A stretch of 64,000 bases of DNA from Budorcas taxicolor (GCF_023091745.1 NC_068911.1:157714004-157778003), one strand, 5' to 3'; positions 47,603-60,753 are shown, counted from the stretch's first letter. A program made the numbers and translations. The notes: generated from the sequence alone by a model not told the origin.

Positions 47603-47868
47603 GGAAATTCATATTCACATTTCTACCTGCCTCTACATTATGGACTATTTCTCTCCTTTCCATGCATTGCAGTCTTAGTTAGAGCAGCATGGCTTACTAC
47701 TGAATTCTAACTGCTATCTTTCTATCGTTCAGGTTAAGCTTTATGAATTCACTTACATCATAGCTCTAGTTGAAAACTTTAAAAACCTGAGTCCATCAAG
47801 TTATTCAAATGAGAAGCAGTCTGCAAGGCACTTATTATCTTACCTACTAGGTAAATTAATAGTGTCCT

Positions 47869-47949
47869 GACGGGGGAGCCTGGTGGGCTGCCGTCTATGT
47901 GGTCACACAGAGTCGGACACGACTGAAGCGACTTAGCAGCAGCAGCAGC
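47869..47949 (+). mobile_element. Bov-A 3' stub
   Basis: Sense 3' part of Bov-A/Bov-A2 only: 'gggggagcctggtgggctgc' to a GCA-rich tail. 5'-truncated. Confidence 0.88.
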
Positions 47950-48054
47950 TGTTTCTTAAATATTTAAGCAGTTTCCTGTTTATGTTTTTGCTCCTGCCAC
48001 TTTCCCGACTTAGAGTCCATCTGAATGCTTCCAGTCAAAATCTCACATATTTTC

Positions 48055-48143
48055 CAATGTATACCTATGGCTGACTCATGTTGATGTATGGCAGAGCCCA
48101 ACACAATATTGTAAAGCAATTATCCCACAATTAAACCAAAAAG
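48055..48143 (+). mobile_element. L1 3' terminal stub
   Basis: Ruminant L1 terminus: 'tatacctatggctgactcat', 'cacaatattgtaaagcaatt'. Severe 5' truncation. Confidence 0.85.
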
Positions 48144-49402
48144 TAGATTTGCTGAGGTCCTATGACCAAAGTTATTTCTCTCTTCTGCATGCCCCTCTAT
48201 TCTCCTCTTATGCCCAGCACACACCATCCAACATAAGTGACTTGAGTATATTTCCAAACTATTGATAGTTTTAATTTACATTTGGAAAGAAAATCAATAA
48301 GGAAAGGATAGGCCTGCTACCTAAAACTGAAGAAAAGTATGGATGGATATCAAAATTCATCTTTCATACTGCTCCTGTCTTCTCAGCATCAGTGATCTTT
48401 GCCTGAAAAAGGTAAATGACCCTTGAAAAGGAGAAACTGAAGCCCTCAACAATAGCTTTGAGGACTTGAACTTCAAGCCCATGAAACTACTTTGTATCGT
48501 ATTGAGAGAACTCAACTGCCATTAGGGGCTCTGCAGATGCATGGACGGGCCAGAAGATTTGAGATGCACAAATGCATTGCAGAATTCATAAAAGGAATAT
48601 GAGGTACATTCTGCTTTCCAGCATCTTGTTTAATATTTATTTCCAGCAAAGTTCTAGAGTGGCTATTAACATGATGGTTTATCAGCTCTTAGGAAAGGAA
48701 AAGGTGGCCATGAAGAGTCAATATAGATAGATCACTTCTATCAAATCAGGTCACCATAATTTTGTTTCTCTTTATCTGGGCCTGAGATAGAATGATGGAA
48801 TGAATTTTATAAAGCTATCTGAAAAGACCTTCAAAATGTTTCTGCTGACAACCTGGAGCTGACAACCTTAGCATTAATCTCATTGCTCTCTTAGCTCTGT
48901 TAAATTACACACATACACAGATGAAACATGGGACGAGGTCACAGGGCCAGAATTGCTATAGATGACATGAAGTCAAAAGAACTAATTAGCAGATGGATAT
49001 AACCAGAATCCACAATGTCCCCACATGCAGACAAGGTTGAAGATAAACTTCAAAGATGAAAAGATCCTAATATAAATTTTTAAAAAATCACAACAATATA
49101 GAAACATGATTTAACAATGCATTCATGAAAAAGACTTGGGTATTAGCATAAACTGACCTTTGGTGAAGAATGTAATATTAAGTTCTATCAGCAAAAAATA
49201 CACTGTATATTAGTGCACAGGTGAAGGTAATCCTGGTTTTCTTGCCATTTATTAAACATTGACAACTCTTCAGTTCTTAGCGACAATGTAGGAAGGATAT
49301 AGACAAACCAGGACTCGTTAGAATACAGTAATGAAGACAGTAATGAAAAAAAAACATGGGTAGCAAAGCTCTGAAGAATGATGGTTAGCTTTGAAAAGAT
49401 GT
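48144..49402. other. No recognisable feature
   Basis: Non-coding; nothing recognised. Confidence 0.45.
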
Positions 49403-49469
49403 ACACAAAGTTTGTTCGTTCATTCTTTCTTATGGAAATATCTGAATAAACTTTGTGGCCAACTCAATA
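49403..49469 (+). mobile_element. Mariner-type MITE
   Basis: Ends pair as inverted repeats of a ruminant mariner MITE: left 'cacaaagtttgttcgttc', right 'aaactttgtggccaactcaa'. The left terminus is decayed. Confidence 0.65.
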
Positions 49470-49504
49470 ACTTTATTAGATAAGAGAATTGCTATCAATT
49501 AATA

Positions 49505-49849
49505 CTTTTGAGAGTCCCTTGGACTGCAAGGCGATCCAACCAGTCCATTCTGAAGATCAGCCCTGGGATTTCTTTGGAAGGAATGATGCTAAAGCTGAAA
49601 CTCCAGTACTTTGGCCGCCTCATGCCAAGAGTTGACTCATTGGAAAAGACTCTGATGCTGGGAGGAATTGGGGGCAGGAGGAGAAGGGGACGACCGAGGA
49701 TGAGATGGCTGGATGGCATCACTGACCCGATGGACATGAGTCTGAGTGAACTCCGGGAGTTGGTGATGGACAGGGAGGCCTTGTGTGCTGCGATTCATGG
49801 GGTCGCAGAGTCAGACACGACTGAGCGACTGAACTGAACTGAACTGAAT
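49505..49849 (+). mobile_element. BovB LINE, younger subfamily
   Basis: Sense BovB 3' 0.35 kb ending in three GAACT steps. It carries the younger markers 'ggaatgatgctaaagctgaa', 'gagtctgagtgaactccggg' and 'gctgcgattcatgg'. A 109-codon RT C-terminal frame is open at 49508-49837. Confidence 0.93.
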
Positions 49850-52364
49850 AAAACTTAAAAATAGTCATAAAAAAGAATTATGCCTAATTATAGGTATGGC
49901 CAGTGACATGCTTTCAGAAATTATTACCATCCAACTATTTTAGTAGTGGGGTGGGAAAAAAATAAAAGTAACTTTCTATGTATAGCAAATACAGTATGCT
50001 CAATACAATCCAAAGGACTAAATTTAAAGCCACAGCTGGAAATTCAGAGATTAATTCTGGCTCAAGATAATAAAGAATATTCTAGAAAATAAAAGCTGTA
50101 CCAAGAATGAAATTAGCCTTCTTGCCATTCATTCAACAACTATTTCTGGAGTGAAGACCCGATCCGTTCTTATGGCTAGTGATAGGTTTTGGTTAGTTGA
50201 CACTTGTTCTTCTGAACTAGTTATTATACCAATATATACCAATGCTGATTTTATGAAATGATTCATATTTTAAGAAGAGAAATAAAAACATATTTATTGG
50301 CATTTATGGCTTTTAATAATTAAGCTGTAATTTTTTTCCCCCAAATTTTAGATATTTTCTGCAGGCTAACCAAAATTTCACTGGGTAACTCACTGGGTAA
50401 CTACCTAAATTTCCTTAGAATTAGCAGTTATCGTATCACTTCCTCTACCAAACTGTACAGAACTATTGTTATGGACCAAAGATCATATCATAAAGCTGGT
50501 GGGATTGTGAAGGAAAACAAGATCAGCTTTCCATGGAATCTGAAGTACAAATATGGTAAATACCTTCTACAAGTGACACAGAGAATGAGAGCTCAGGTCC
50601 ACTGAATGACTTCTTAGTATTCTATCCAGCCATCCATAATATTCCACAGGTCACTGTGTATCAACACAGACACGAACTAGAATTGATTGACAACAATCAT
50701 GCCAAATAAACACAATTGCGTCCTTCCATAGCTGTGTCTCATTTGCTATAACACTTAAACCAAATGCATTAGTAAATTATGCATTTATCATGCTAAAATC
50801 AGGGCTCCACTTCTGATAGATTTATTAAAAGACTCCAATGTTTGAACCTAAACGTCTTCAACTTCACATGATATGGCCAGCAGCCAACCTTTCCAGACCA
50901 AGTTGTGAAGTGAGCAAATGGCGCCCTCTAGGGAGAACTACTTGAAAAACCAGGTTAACTCCTAAGTAAGAGGTCATGGATGACTGACTTTAAAGAGTCT
51001 AGTTAGAATTTCATATCCCCATAAGAAGTCTCCATAAACTAAGCATTAGATTTTTAGCTAATATGTAATATTCTATCTACCAAAATAAAACACCGATAAT
51101 TGACTCAAAATATTGAAAACAGATGACATTAGGTTCTATAGGAGTGAACCCAGGCAGGGAGGCTGTCTGAACAATAAAATACTCTCAGCTGGATTCCTAA
51201 GTTAGCCAAAATACTTAGGGGGTTTTATCCACAGAATGCAAGTATTTGCTTCAACCAAATGAGAGATGACTTTTGCAATCATTCTTCCTGTGAGAGATGT
51301 ATCTCTGTGAATCTCATTTCACCTGGGTGGCCTTTGGCAAGGTTAGCAGAATTTCTGTAGAGAAGATATACAGATGGAAGGATGTAAAGGGAAAAAGGAC
51401 AAAAGCAGGCTCTAAGGTTTAAAAAAGGCTGAAAAACTATATTCAGAATTTGCTTAAAAAGGAAAACTCTCCAACAGTAACAGATTCAAACTAGTCACTT
51501 AAAAAGACCTGCTATGAATTTTCATTTTGACTCAAGAGTTGCTAGGGTTTTGCCCATACTTAATGATGTGGTTGATTCCCACAAGCTGCTATGCACATGA
51601 TTTCTGAGAGACAGAGAAGGGTCTTTGTGTTGCCCTCTTCCCCTTAGATGAGGTATTAAATTTCTTTAACAGTGTAGTAGTTAGCTGTTTCTGAGTAACA
51701 AACTACCCCAAAACTCAGTGGCTTAGGGAAAAAAAGCAACCATTATTTATTGCTAAGGAGCCAATGGGTTGGCTGGGCTTCTTTTGGTATTGGACTCTTT
51801 TTGGTATTGACTGAGGAGGCACCCACTGACTTACTGTCAGCCACAGGTCGGCCAGGTAGCTCTTCAAATCTCTAGGGTCTTGGCAGATTCCCCTGTTCTC
51901 CATTAGGCATCACCCTCCAGAAGCCAGCCCAGGCATTTTCTCATCATGAAGGCAAAGGAATAAAAGAGGAAGCAGAGGCATTCAGGAGCTTGTTAGGCTT
52001 CCATATGTGTATTGTTAGTTACTGTCTCACTGACCAAAGTGAATCATGATTCCAAGCCCAGGGTCAGTGGGCAAATGTACCCTCAAGGGCCTGCATACAG
52101 AATGTGCGAAGAACTGTGGAGCCTAATGCAACCCATCTCCCAGGAAAGAGGACAGTCTTCCAGGGTCCAATAAGAAAGAAGGCACACAAAGCAAACAAAC
52201 GTCCCAACCACTGGTTGGTACACACTTGATTGATAGCAGTTTCTCTTGAAGAGTGGAATTTGAGAAATGGAAGAAAGACCAGAATAGCAAAAGAAAGAGC
52301 CAGAGAAGGAAGGGGTTAACCAACTTTACTACTCTCAACTGTACTGCTCACCAAGCTGAAACAC
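49850..52364. other. Mostly featureless
   Basis: 2.5 kb of non-coding sequence without a repeat I can name; a CTCF-like motif lies at 50921. Confidence 0.45.
50921..50934 (-). promoter_or_regulatory. CTCF-like motif
   Basis: The reverse complement, 'tccctagagggcgc', fits the CTCF core at 12 of 14 positions, including the AGAGGGCG heart. Same orientation as the motif at 42321. Confidence 0.4.
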
Positions 52365-52470
52365 ACACTGCCGGACCTTACCCCAGACTTTCTGAATTAG
52401 GAGGCAATGGGTTGGGACTGCTAACTTGCATTTCCAGCAAATTCCAAATGATACTGATGTTACTGGGAGA
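52365..52470 (+). mobile_element. MER5A-like hAT fragment
   Basis: 'gaccttaccccagactttct', 'gaattaggaggcaatgggtt', 'aacttgcatttccagcaaat' and 'gatactgatgttactgg' follow MER5A order. Confidence 0.65.
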
Positions 52471-52551
52471 AAAGGGATGAAAGGAACACACTGAGAACTA
52501 CCATTATAGAAAGCATAGGTGGGATGAGGAAGGAACAGTTCCAAGGAACAG

Positions 52552-52579
52552 TTAGGGTTAGGGTTAGGGTTAGGGTTAG
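52552..52579 (+). repeat. Short interstitial telomere repeat
   Basis: Four perfect TTAGGG units (52552-52575) then TTAG. Flanking sequence is partly duplicated: 'gttccaaggaacagtt' before and 'gttccaagatcagtt' after. Confidence 0.95.
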
Positions 52580-53430
52580 AGCTTCAGGTTCCAAGATCAG
52601 TTCAGGCACATCACTCTTTGGTTCAAGACAGACAGTTCATACAATCTGGGGGTCAACATGATTTAAGGATGAAATATAAAATGGTGTAAATAAAGATAAC
52701 TTTGATTCAACCTTGAAAAAAGAATACAGCAAAGAAAATAGAAGTTTTTCCATAGGAGAGACATCAACTAATCCAGGATTAGAAATAGAACTAAATCCTG
52801 AAAAACTTTTTTTTCTGAAGAAGTGTTTAGCTTGTATGAAGCAGAGCAGCTAAGTGACACAGCACAGCCAGGGCATATGGGCCATCATCCACACTGGTCT
52901 AAATTAAACCAGCTGTGAATAAAGGCCTGGTATCCACTCAGCTGACAAGTCAAATATTTTGAAGGAAAATACAGTGAAATGTTTTAAGTCTCAGTGAGCC
53001 TGACTGTGACTCACTCTGCCTGACAGCAGGACATGTCTTTTCTGATAATGTTAAATAGTGATGGAAAATATTGATATGGTATCTATAATAGCATATGTGG
53101 ATAGTCCAAGTTCTTTTCACAGTAAGCAAGTCTTGCTGAATGATCAGATTCAAAGATTTCATGCCAATGAAGATTGTTACAAAACTAGAAAAGACAATGT
53201 CACAGTAGTTGCCAGAAAGAACTTATGGCTTTATAAAAAAAGTGGAGAAGTTACAGGAAACATTTTGTTTCTTTGCTTCTGGGAAGAAAGTTAAATAAAA
53301 GTATTATATCTGCCACACAAACAAACATGCTAGAGGTATTCACACCAGAAGTTTTAGATTCGTAAAGGGATTCCCTTTCATTAACCAGAGAGGAAAGAGG
53401 TTGGATAATCAAGTTAGCTTAAAAAAAAAA
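52580..53430. other. No recognisable feature
   Basis: Non-coding; nothing recognised. Confidence 0.45.
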
Positions 53431-53431
53431 A

Positions 53432-53835
53432 CAGAAAGAAAAACACCAATACAGTATACTAACATATATATATGGAATTTAGAAAGATGGCAATGATGAC
53501 CCTGTATGCAATACAGCAAAAAAGACTCAGATGTGTATAGCCGACTTTTGGACTCAGAGGGAGAGGGAGAGGGTGGGATGATTTGGGAGAATGGCATTGA
53601 AACATGTGTACTATCATGTAAGAATCGAATCACCAGTCTACGTCCGATGCAGGATACAGCATGCTTGGGGCTGGTGCACGGGGATGACCCAGAGGGATGT
53701 TGTGGGGAGGGAGGTGGGAGGGGGGTTCACGTTTGGGATCGCATGTACACCCGTGGTGGATTCATGTCAATGTATGGCAAAACCAATACAGTATTGTAAA
53801 GTAAAGTAAAGTAAAAATAAAAATTAAAAAAAAAA
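53432..53835 (+). mobile_element. Ruminant L1 3' end
   Basis: Sense L1: 'aaaaacaccaatacagtata', 'gggagaatggcattgaaaca', 'gcttggggctggtgcacggg', 'caatacagtattgtaaagta', then an A-rich tail. A TT-A11-C string on both sides (about 53419 and 53824) may be a TSD but is confounded by poly-A. Confidence 0.92.
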
Positions 53836-53838
53836 ACA

Positions 53839-55164
53839 AGTGAAAAACAAACAGCTCTTATAGAAATATTGATATCAGTGTCACCAATCAACAGGAAGGC
53901 AAGCAGAGGACTGCAGTTATGATTTTGGTATATTGATGGCTTTCCTAATGAAATTTTTATGATATATTTAAAAAATGAAACATTTATTCAACCCTGATCA
54001 TTAAAGAGTAAACAAAACAGAAGAGTCTCTGTGTTTTAGGAAAGAAATTTAGTCAAGTCCAGATCTGGGTGGAGTTGAGTGAAACGAAGACTCTGAACCT
54101 TAGAGGGACATCTGGTTTCTGACAGAGAGGCCACATCAGGGTGCAAATGTCACTGGCATTTTAAACAGGCACCCAAAGTGTTGGGCCCTGAAAGAACGGT
54201 CCAGCTGCTCTCAGCTGCACTGTGAGCAGAGCTACGGAGAATCAATGGCCCTGAGCTGCTCTTTGAGATGAGCCCCACGGAGAACAGCCCCGTGGAGGAG
54301 CAAGCTTGATGCAGGTACGATCTGAACGGAAATTAGCTTATGTGCACTCCCTGAGAGAAGAAAAACAAACTGCCACGCAAATTCATTAAGGAGACAGAAC
54401 ATGAAAGTGGCTTTATATGGTGTTATTACTATCAGTAACAATTCAATATTATTCAGGCCATGTCTCCAGATTTCTCAAAACGAGGTCCCATTCATTCAGA
54501 ATTTGAAATCCACAATAGGCAGAGGGAAAAAAATGTTCCCATCTGACTGCATGAAGGGAAGCTTGAGACCCAGACACTGACTTGACTGGCCACAGGTTAC
54601 ACTAAGGGCTGAATGCTCTCTGTCCATGTTACTTGACTCTGCTCTGGACTAGGCCATGATGGTCAAAGGATCCTTTCACACAAACAAAGGCTGGAAGTAT
54701 CCTGAATCACTTCCCTGTTAAATAAAGAACTTGGGAAAGTATTTGGAGGCATGCATGACCATTTAGGGAAACTATATAAATCATCAAAAATATACTTCTA
54801 AGTTCATTTTATTGCAGTAATAATTTTATACTCAATTCCATCTGCTTTCACTTTATTTTCAAAGTAAGAAAGAGGAAGACATTTCCCAAATCCTTTAATC
54901 TACTTGTGCAGCAACATCTGTTTTCTAAGCTTTATAGTCAGCTTTCAAAAAATTACAGTGCCATAGAAATTGGCTTTTCCATCATATAATCAAAAAGAGA
55001 TATTGACAATAAAAGTAGTATATACAGCTCCTTAGAGCTGAAAAGGCACCTACAACTTACAAACCACCTTTCTCATTTGATGCTCATAAATAGAAATAGC
55101 AATAATAATGGTAAATAATTATGAACTTTGTATAAAATATACGATGTTGAAAATGACCTGCTTT
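53839..55164. other. No recognisable feature
   Basis: Non-coding; nothing recognised. Confidence 0.45.
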
Positions 55165-57310
55165 TTCTTTTCCTCTACAATCAGGAACAAGACAAGTGCT
55201 CATTCTTGCCGCTTCTGTTTAACATAGTATTAGAAGTCCTAGCCACAGTAATCAGACAAGAAAAACAAATAAAAGGCATCCAAACTAGAAAGGAAAAAAG
55301 TAAAACTGTCACTATTTGCAGATGACATGATACTGTACACAGAAAATCCTAAAGTCTTCACCAAAAAAACTATTAGAACTAATTAAAAAATTCACTAAAT
55401 TTGCAGGATACAAGAGTGATATACAGAAATCTGTTGCTTTGCCATACACTAATAATGAACTATCAAAAAAAGAATTACAGAAAACAATCCATTTATAATT
55501 TATAATTGAAATAAAAAGAATAAAATACTTAGGAATAAATTTAACTAAGGACATGACAGACCTCCAGAAAACTTTAAGACACTGATGAAGGTAATTAAAG
55601 ATACAAATAAATAGAAAGATATCCCATGTTCATGGATTGGAAGAATTAATACTGTTAAAATGTCCATACTACCCAAAGCAATCTACAGATTAATGCAATC
55701 TCTATCAAAACCCATGAAATTTTTTCGCAGAACTAGAACAAATAATCCTAGAATTTATACGGAAACACAAAAACTCTAAATAGCCAAAGTAATCATGAGA
55801 AAAAAGAATAAAGCTGAAGGTTTCACACTATTGACTTCAGACTTATTACAAAGCAGTATAATACTGCTTTGTAAACAAAACACCATGGTCCTGGCACAAA
55901 ACTGACACATAAATCAATGGAACAGAAAAGAGAGCCTGGAAATAAGCTCATGCACTTATGATCAATTAACCCATAACATAAGCAAGAATATACAATGGAG
56001 AAAAGATAAATGGGGATGAGAAAACTGTAGGGCTACATGCAAAATAATGAAATTAAACATTTTTTCACACTGTATTCAGACATAAACTCAAAATGGATTC
56101 AACACTTAATGTAAGGCTGGAAACCACAACTCCTGGAAGAAAACATAGGTATAACACTCTTTGACATAAATCATAACAATATTTTTTGGATCTGGTCCTA
56201 AGTCAAAAGAAGCAAAATAAAAAACAAACAAATGGAAAATAATCAAACTTTAAAACTTGCACAGTGAAGGAAACCATTGAAAAAATGAAAAGGCAATCTA
56301 CTTAGTGGGAAAAACACTTGCAAATGATATGATTGATAAGGGGTTAATAATTCAATATATAAACGGTTCATACAACTTAATATCTAAAAACCCCCAAACA
56401 ACCCTATTTAAAAGTGGGCAGAAGACCTGAATAGACATGTTTCCAAAGAAGGCACACAGATGGCTAACAGGCACATGAAAGATGTTCAGCATCACTAATC
56501 ATCAGAGAAACGCAAATCAAAACCACAATGAGTTATCACTTCACACCTGTCAGAATGGCTACCACAAAAACCAACAAATAATAAATGCTGGCAAGGATGT
56601 GGAGGTAAGGACCCCAGTACACTGTTGGTGGGAATGTACATTGGTGCAGCCAGTCACTGTGGAAAACAGCATGGAGGGTTTCTCAAAACACTAAAAATAG
56701 AACTACCATATGACTCAGCAATTCTATTCCTGGGTATATAACTGACAAACACCAAAAACACTAATTTGAAAATATATGCATACCCTAATGTCCATAACAG
56801 CACTATTTACAATATTCAAGATAGGAATGCAACCCAGGTGCCCATAAACAGAAGACTAGCTTAAGAAGAAATGGTATAGATATCACAAAGGAATATTACT
56901 CAACCATAAGAAAGAATGGGATTCTGCCATTTGCAACAACATGGATGGACCTAGAGGGTTTTATGCTTAGTGAAAGGAAAACTGTAGGTTATCACTTACA
57001 TGTAAAATCTAGAAAATAGAACAAATGAACAAATAATGAAACAGAAAGAAACTTACAGATACAAAGAACAGACCAGTGGTTACCAGTGGGGATGGGGAGG
57101 AAACAGAACAGAAGGGGACTGAGAGGTACAAACGACTATATATAAAATGGACAGGCTGCAGGGGCATACTGTAAGACACAGAAAAATACAGCCATTATTT
57201 TGTGATGATTTTGAATGGTACATAAACCTATAAAAATGTTAAGTCTCTCTGTTGTACACTGAAACAAATGTGATGTTGCAATTAACTACACTTCGATTTA
57301 AAAAGTTAGG
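55165..57310 (+). mobile_element. Old L1 LINE, 3' 2.1 kb
   Basis: Sense, 5'-truncated L1 of an older mammalian lineage. The RT catalytic FADD is visible at 55315-55326 within LFADDMILYTENPK, followed by the ORF2 C-terminal region ('gaacaaataatcctagaatt', 'gcacagatggctaacaggca', 'acactgttggtgggaatgta') and the 3' UTR ('aacatggatggacctagagg'), ending A-rich near 57310. Stops and frameshifts throughout; no intact frame. Confidence 0.93.
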
Positions 57311-57349
57311 AAATTTAAAAAGATTATTTGCTGTTCTAAAAATTCAGTC

Positions 57350-57455
57350 TTCACAAAAACTCTCTATGGTAGGTGTAATTACCACCCCATTTTTACAGAA
57401 AAGAAAACTGAAGTTCAGAAAAGTTCTGTTACTTGCCTCAAGTCACATAGACTCT
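57350..57455 (+). mobile_element. MIR SINE fragment
   Basis: Sense MIR: 'ggtaggtgtaattaccaccc', 'catttttacagaaaagaaaa', 'acttgcctcaagtcacatag'. Confidence 0.7.
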
Positions 57456-57986
57456 AACATTCATAAGCCTTCTTTGCAAATAAAAACATTTAGAAATTTA
57501 TTTTCCTGACTAGCTACAACCGAGCTAAATAATAATTCAGTCTCAATTAATACTGTTCAAGTTAATTAATATCAAGGAAAGTACATAGATAATTTGCTTG
57601 TTAAAATCAAATGATATTCCCTTTAAATGCAAATATACAGAGTTTTTAGTACCTTAAAGGAAAACAAGAAAATAATCATTTACATATTGGATAACAAGCA
57701 TCATCAAAACCCCCTGAATATAAAGTTCCTCGATCCCTCGAAAGCACACAGCTTGTGCTTGAAGATTTAAAAGTGCTGCTATAAAATGTGTGAGGCTTAG
57801 AGTATTCTAAAGTTACATCTCTCAGAAAGGGTTCCAAGAGAAATATAATAAATCTCATTCATTAAGCTGTGTCTCCCTTAACTGGTAAAATCATGATTCT
57901 GATATAAATGAAATAATACAGGTCAGATTGCTGTGGAGAGTTAGAACGTGTGTGTCAATCAAGCTAGATTCTCAAATCATCTGGAT
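57456..57986. other. No recognisable feature
   Basis: AT-rich non-coding sequence; nothing recognised. Confidence 0.45.
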
Positions 57987-58266
57987 CAGTGGCCCCCAGC
58001 CTTTTTGGCACCAGGGATCAGTTTCGTGGAAGACAATTTTTCCAGAGAGGGAACAGAAGGGACGGCTTCAGGATGATTCAAGTACATTACATTTACTATG
58101 CTGCCACCGATCTGAGAGGAGGCAGAGTTTAGGAGGAAATGCAAGTGATGGGGAGCAGCTGTAAATACAGATAACGCTTTGCTTGCTTCTCTGCTGCTAA
58201 CCTCCTGCTCTTCCGAACAGGTCACAGACTGGTACTGGTCCATGGTCTGGGGGTTGGGGATCCCTG
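57987..58266 (+). mobile_element. hAT-like non-autonomous DNA transposon fossil
   Basis: Starts 'cagtggcccccagcctt' and ends 'ggggttggggatccctg', inverted termini; 'gtttcgtggaagacaatttt' and 'gagcagctgtaaatacagat' lie inside. Same family as 3005-3212, opposite strand. Flanks 'atctggat'/'gtctagag' could be a decayed 8-bp TSD. Confidence 0.75.
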
Positions 58267-58498
58267 GTCTAGAGAATAAGTACTTCAGTGCTTCACTCTG
58301 CTTGGTTTGGGGCAACCTAATCTATCTGCCCCGATATTACTTTATCACAGGCATCCGTACATCCTAGATGTGTTTTAACGACAGTTTTTGAAAGAAGAAT
58401 CTACAGTTTCCTCTGGTTCTCCTCACTTCAAACACTGAATCTCCAGAAACACGGACATCATAAAATTGAGATGGAAAATTTAGCACAGGCTGTAGGGC

Positions 58499-58651
58499 TG
58501 TGTGTGTGTGAGTGTGTGTGTGTGTATGAGAGAGAAAGAGAGTGAGAGAGAGAGAGTGTGTGTGAGAGAGAGACAGAGAGAGGGAGAGGGACAAAGAAGG
58601 GGGGAGAGAAGGAGGGAGGGGAGAGAGATGGAGAGAGAAAGGGGAGAGAGG
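58499..58651 (+). repeat. GT/GA compound microsatellite
   Basis: TG units merge into GA- and GGA-rich repeats. The long Ser/His/Leu-rich antisense frames over it are artefacts of the dinucleotides. Confidence 0.95.
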
Positions 58652-60139
58652 AGGTGGCATAATAGCAAAGTAGTAGTTCAGTAGCTCCAGAAATATCAAG
58701 CTTTCCAAGCATTTAAGAACCTTACATATTTTTCTTCCTTCTCCTTTCTGTGTATTTTAGCAAACTGCCCTTTACACAACAGCCATGATTTAAAAATTCT
58801 TTAGGAAATATCCCTGTCTAGTTCCTCTTATGAAGACACTGTGCTTTTTTTTTTTTTTCCTAAAGATCCGACATCCTCGCTGGTTGAAGCTTCTCAACCT
58901 TGTCTGCTGATTGTGCAAGCCCAGGACGTGACATGGTCTCAGTGACAAGGGATGGGTGGATGCCCCATAAGAGAACCATACTGACCCCTTCAGGGAAGTT
59001 TTGCTGAGCTCAGCCAGGGTAGGGAACCACAGGGCACCCTGACAGTTTCATCAAAGTGCACAGAAATTAAACAATAGCTTGATTTCTCCATGGAAATGAA
59101 TGTCCTCTTTTTCTTCTAGGACCTCATGGTTCCCGGATAAGAAGTTCTTCTTTTAGTGATGATATTTGGTTGTAATAATGATGAAATTTTAAAGACATCT
59201 GCCACCAAGAAATCATTTCAGAATTTTAGATGTATAATACTTAGAATTCTTTTCTCCTTGAATATAATTTATATTGTATCAAACTGTAGAACAAAACTAT
59301 ATTAGCATTAGCTCCTCATCTTAACATATTAATATTAGAGCATTTTTGGATAAAATCCAAAATTTTCTTTCACTCAATTAGAATGTTTTAGCCACTAAGC
59401 TCATCCCAATACAGAAACATTCAAAATGTCATTTCAGAAATTTCTCAATATCTCCAAAAAATATATCAGAAAAGCATTTTTGGCTCCTATGATGATACTT
59501 TGGCTCCTATTATGATCACATAAAATACTAAGGTGATATAACTGTAAGAAGTAGGTGATATCATTAAAAACAATTCCCAGAAGTCAGAATATAAAGGTTA
59601 TTCAAAAAAAGAAATATAACTTGAAAATTCATTGGAAACAAATGCTTAAAACACTTCAAAAAAATAAATAAATAAAAAAACCTCTGAAATAAAAATGTGG
59701 CTATTACTTCCACATTTTGCCTCCGGTAATTTTTAAATCATATCACCTACTTCCTAGGGTAACTAGATAAAATGGTGGCCTAAATAATTTTCTCATATAT
59801 CTTGTGGAGACAAAGAATAATTTTAAAATGATATTTTGGGCACTTCTGTGTCGATAAAAAGCTCAGTTGCTAAAAAATTCCAATTAAGAGTGAGGTAATT
59901 TACTTACAAAAAATAGAAAAGATTTTAAAACACAAAAGATGCTATGCTATTACAATAGAATTTTATAGTATATCATAGTTTTAGTACAAATACTGAGTAT
60001 ATTCTGTTTTGTAATGAATGCAGCTTATATGTATTGTTATTGGTTAGTGATATATTTATACTAATGTCTAAAATTTTATTTTTAGATGTCTGCTAATCAT
60101 GACTTTTGTTTGTATATTTTTCTTATTATGTGTTAGGCT
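58652..60139. other. No recognisable feature
   Basis: AT-rich non-coding sequence with T/A runs (near 58847 and 59658-59680) and a 20-base step repeated twice at 59477-59517. Confidence 0.45.
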
Positions 60140-60362
60140 GGTGTGTGTGTGTGTGTGTGTGTTAGTCACTCAGTCGTGTCTGACTCTTTGTGACCCCATG
60201 GACTGTAGCCCACCCCAGGATCCTCTGTCCACGGAATTCTCCAGGTAAGAACACTGGAGTGGGTTACCATTCCCTTCTCCAGGGGATCTTCATGACTCAG
60301 AGATCAAAATCCGGTCTCCTGTATTGCAGGCATATTATTTACCATCTGATCCCCTAGGGGAG
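60140..60362 (-). mobile_element. Bov-tA SINE with GT tail
   Basis: Full antisense copy; the tail (left) is about 11 GT units running into 'tagtcactcagtcgtgtctg'. Confidence 0.92.
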
Positions 60363-60740
60363 TTCTGCTATTAGATAGGAATGATATGCTTTGAACTCTT
60401 TTTTTCCACTGCTGGTTGAGAAGCTCAACATTTTATTTCTCTTTTGAATTTTAATATCACTGAATTTATCAATTCTCTCTCTCATATCTTTAATTTCTCT
60501 GAGATTTCTTTTGTATGAATTCAATACTATCTTTGAATAGATGAGTTGTCTCTTGAACCGGGTCTAGTCTGAAGTTTATTCCTTTATTTCAGGGGCTTTC
60601 ATGTCCATGATTTAAAAAATCTGTATGTACTTGTTTTATTATTCTTCATGTAGCCACTAATTTTTCTTTACTCCCTGAATATTCTAAAGTAAACTCCATT
60701 GTAAGGGGAAACAAAATATTTTAATGTGATTATAATGTAA
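60363..60740. other. No recognisable feature
   Basis: T-rich non-coding sequence. Confidence 0.4.
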
Positions 60741-60753
60741 AATGTAATTGGTG

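Noticed and set aside
58364..58712. Long Ser/His/Leu-rich antisense frames
   Set aside because: They translate the GT/GA microsatellite at 58499-58651.
59477..59517. 20-base step repeated twice ('tggctcctat..atgat')
   Set aside because: Only two short units; most likely slippage of no special interest.
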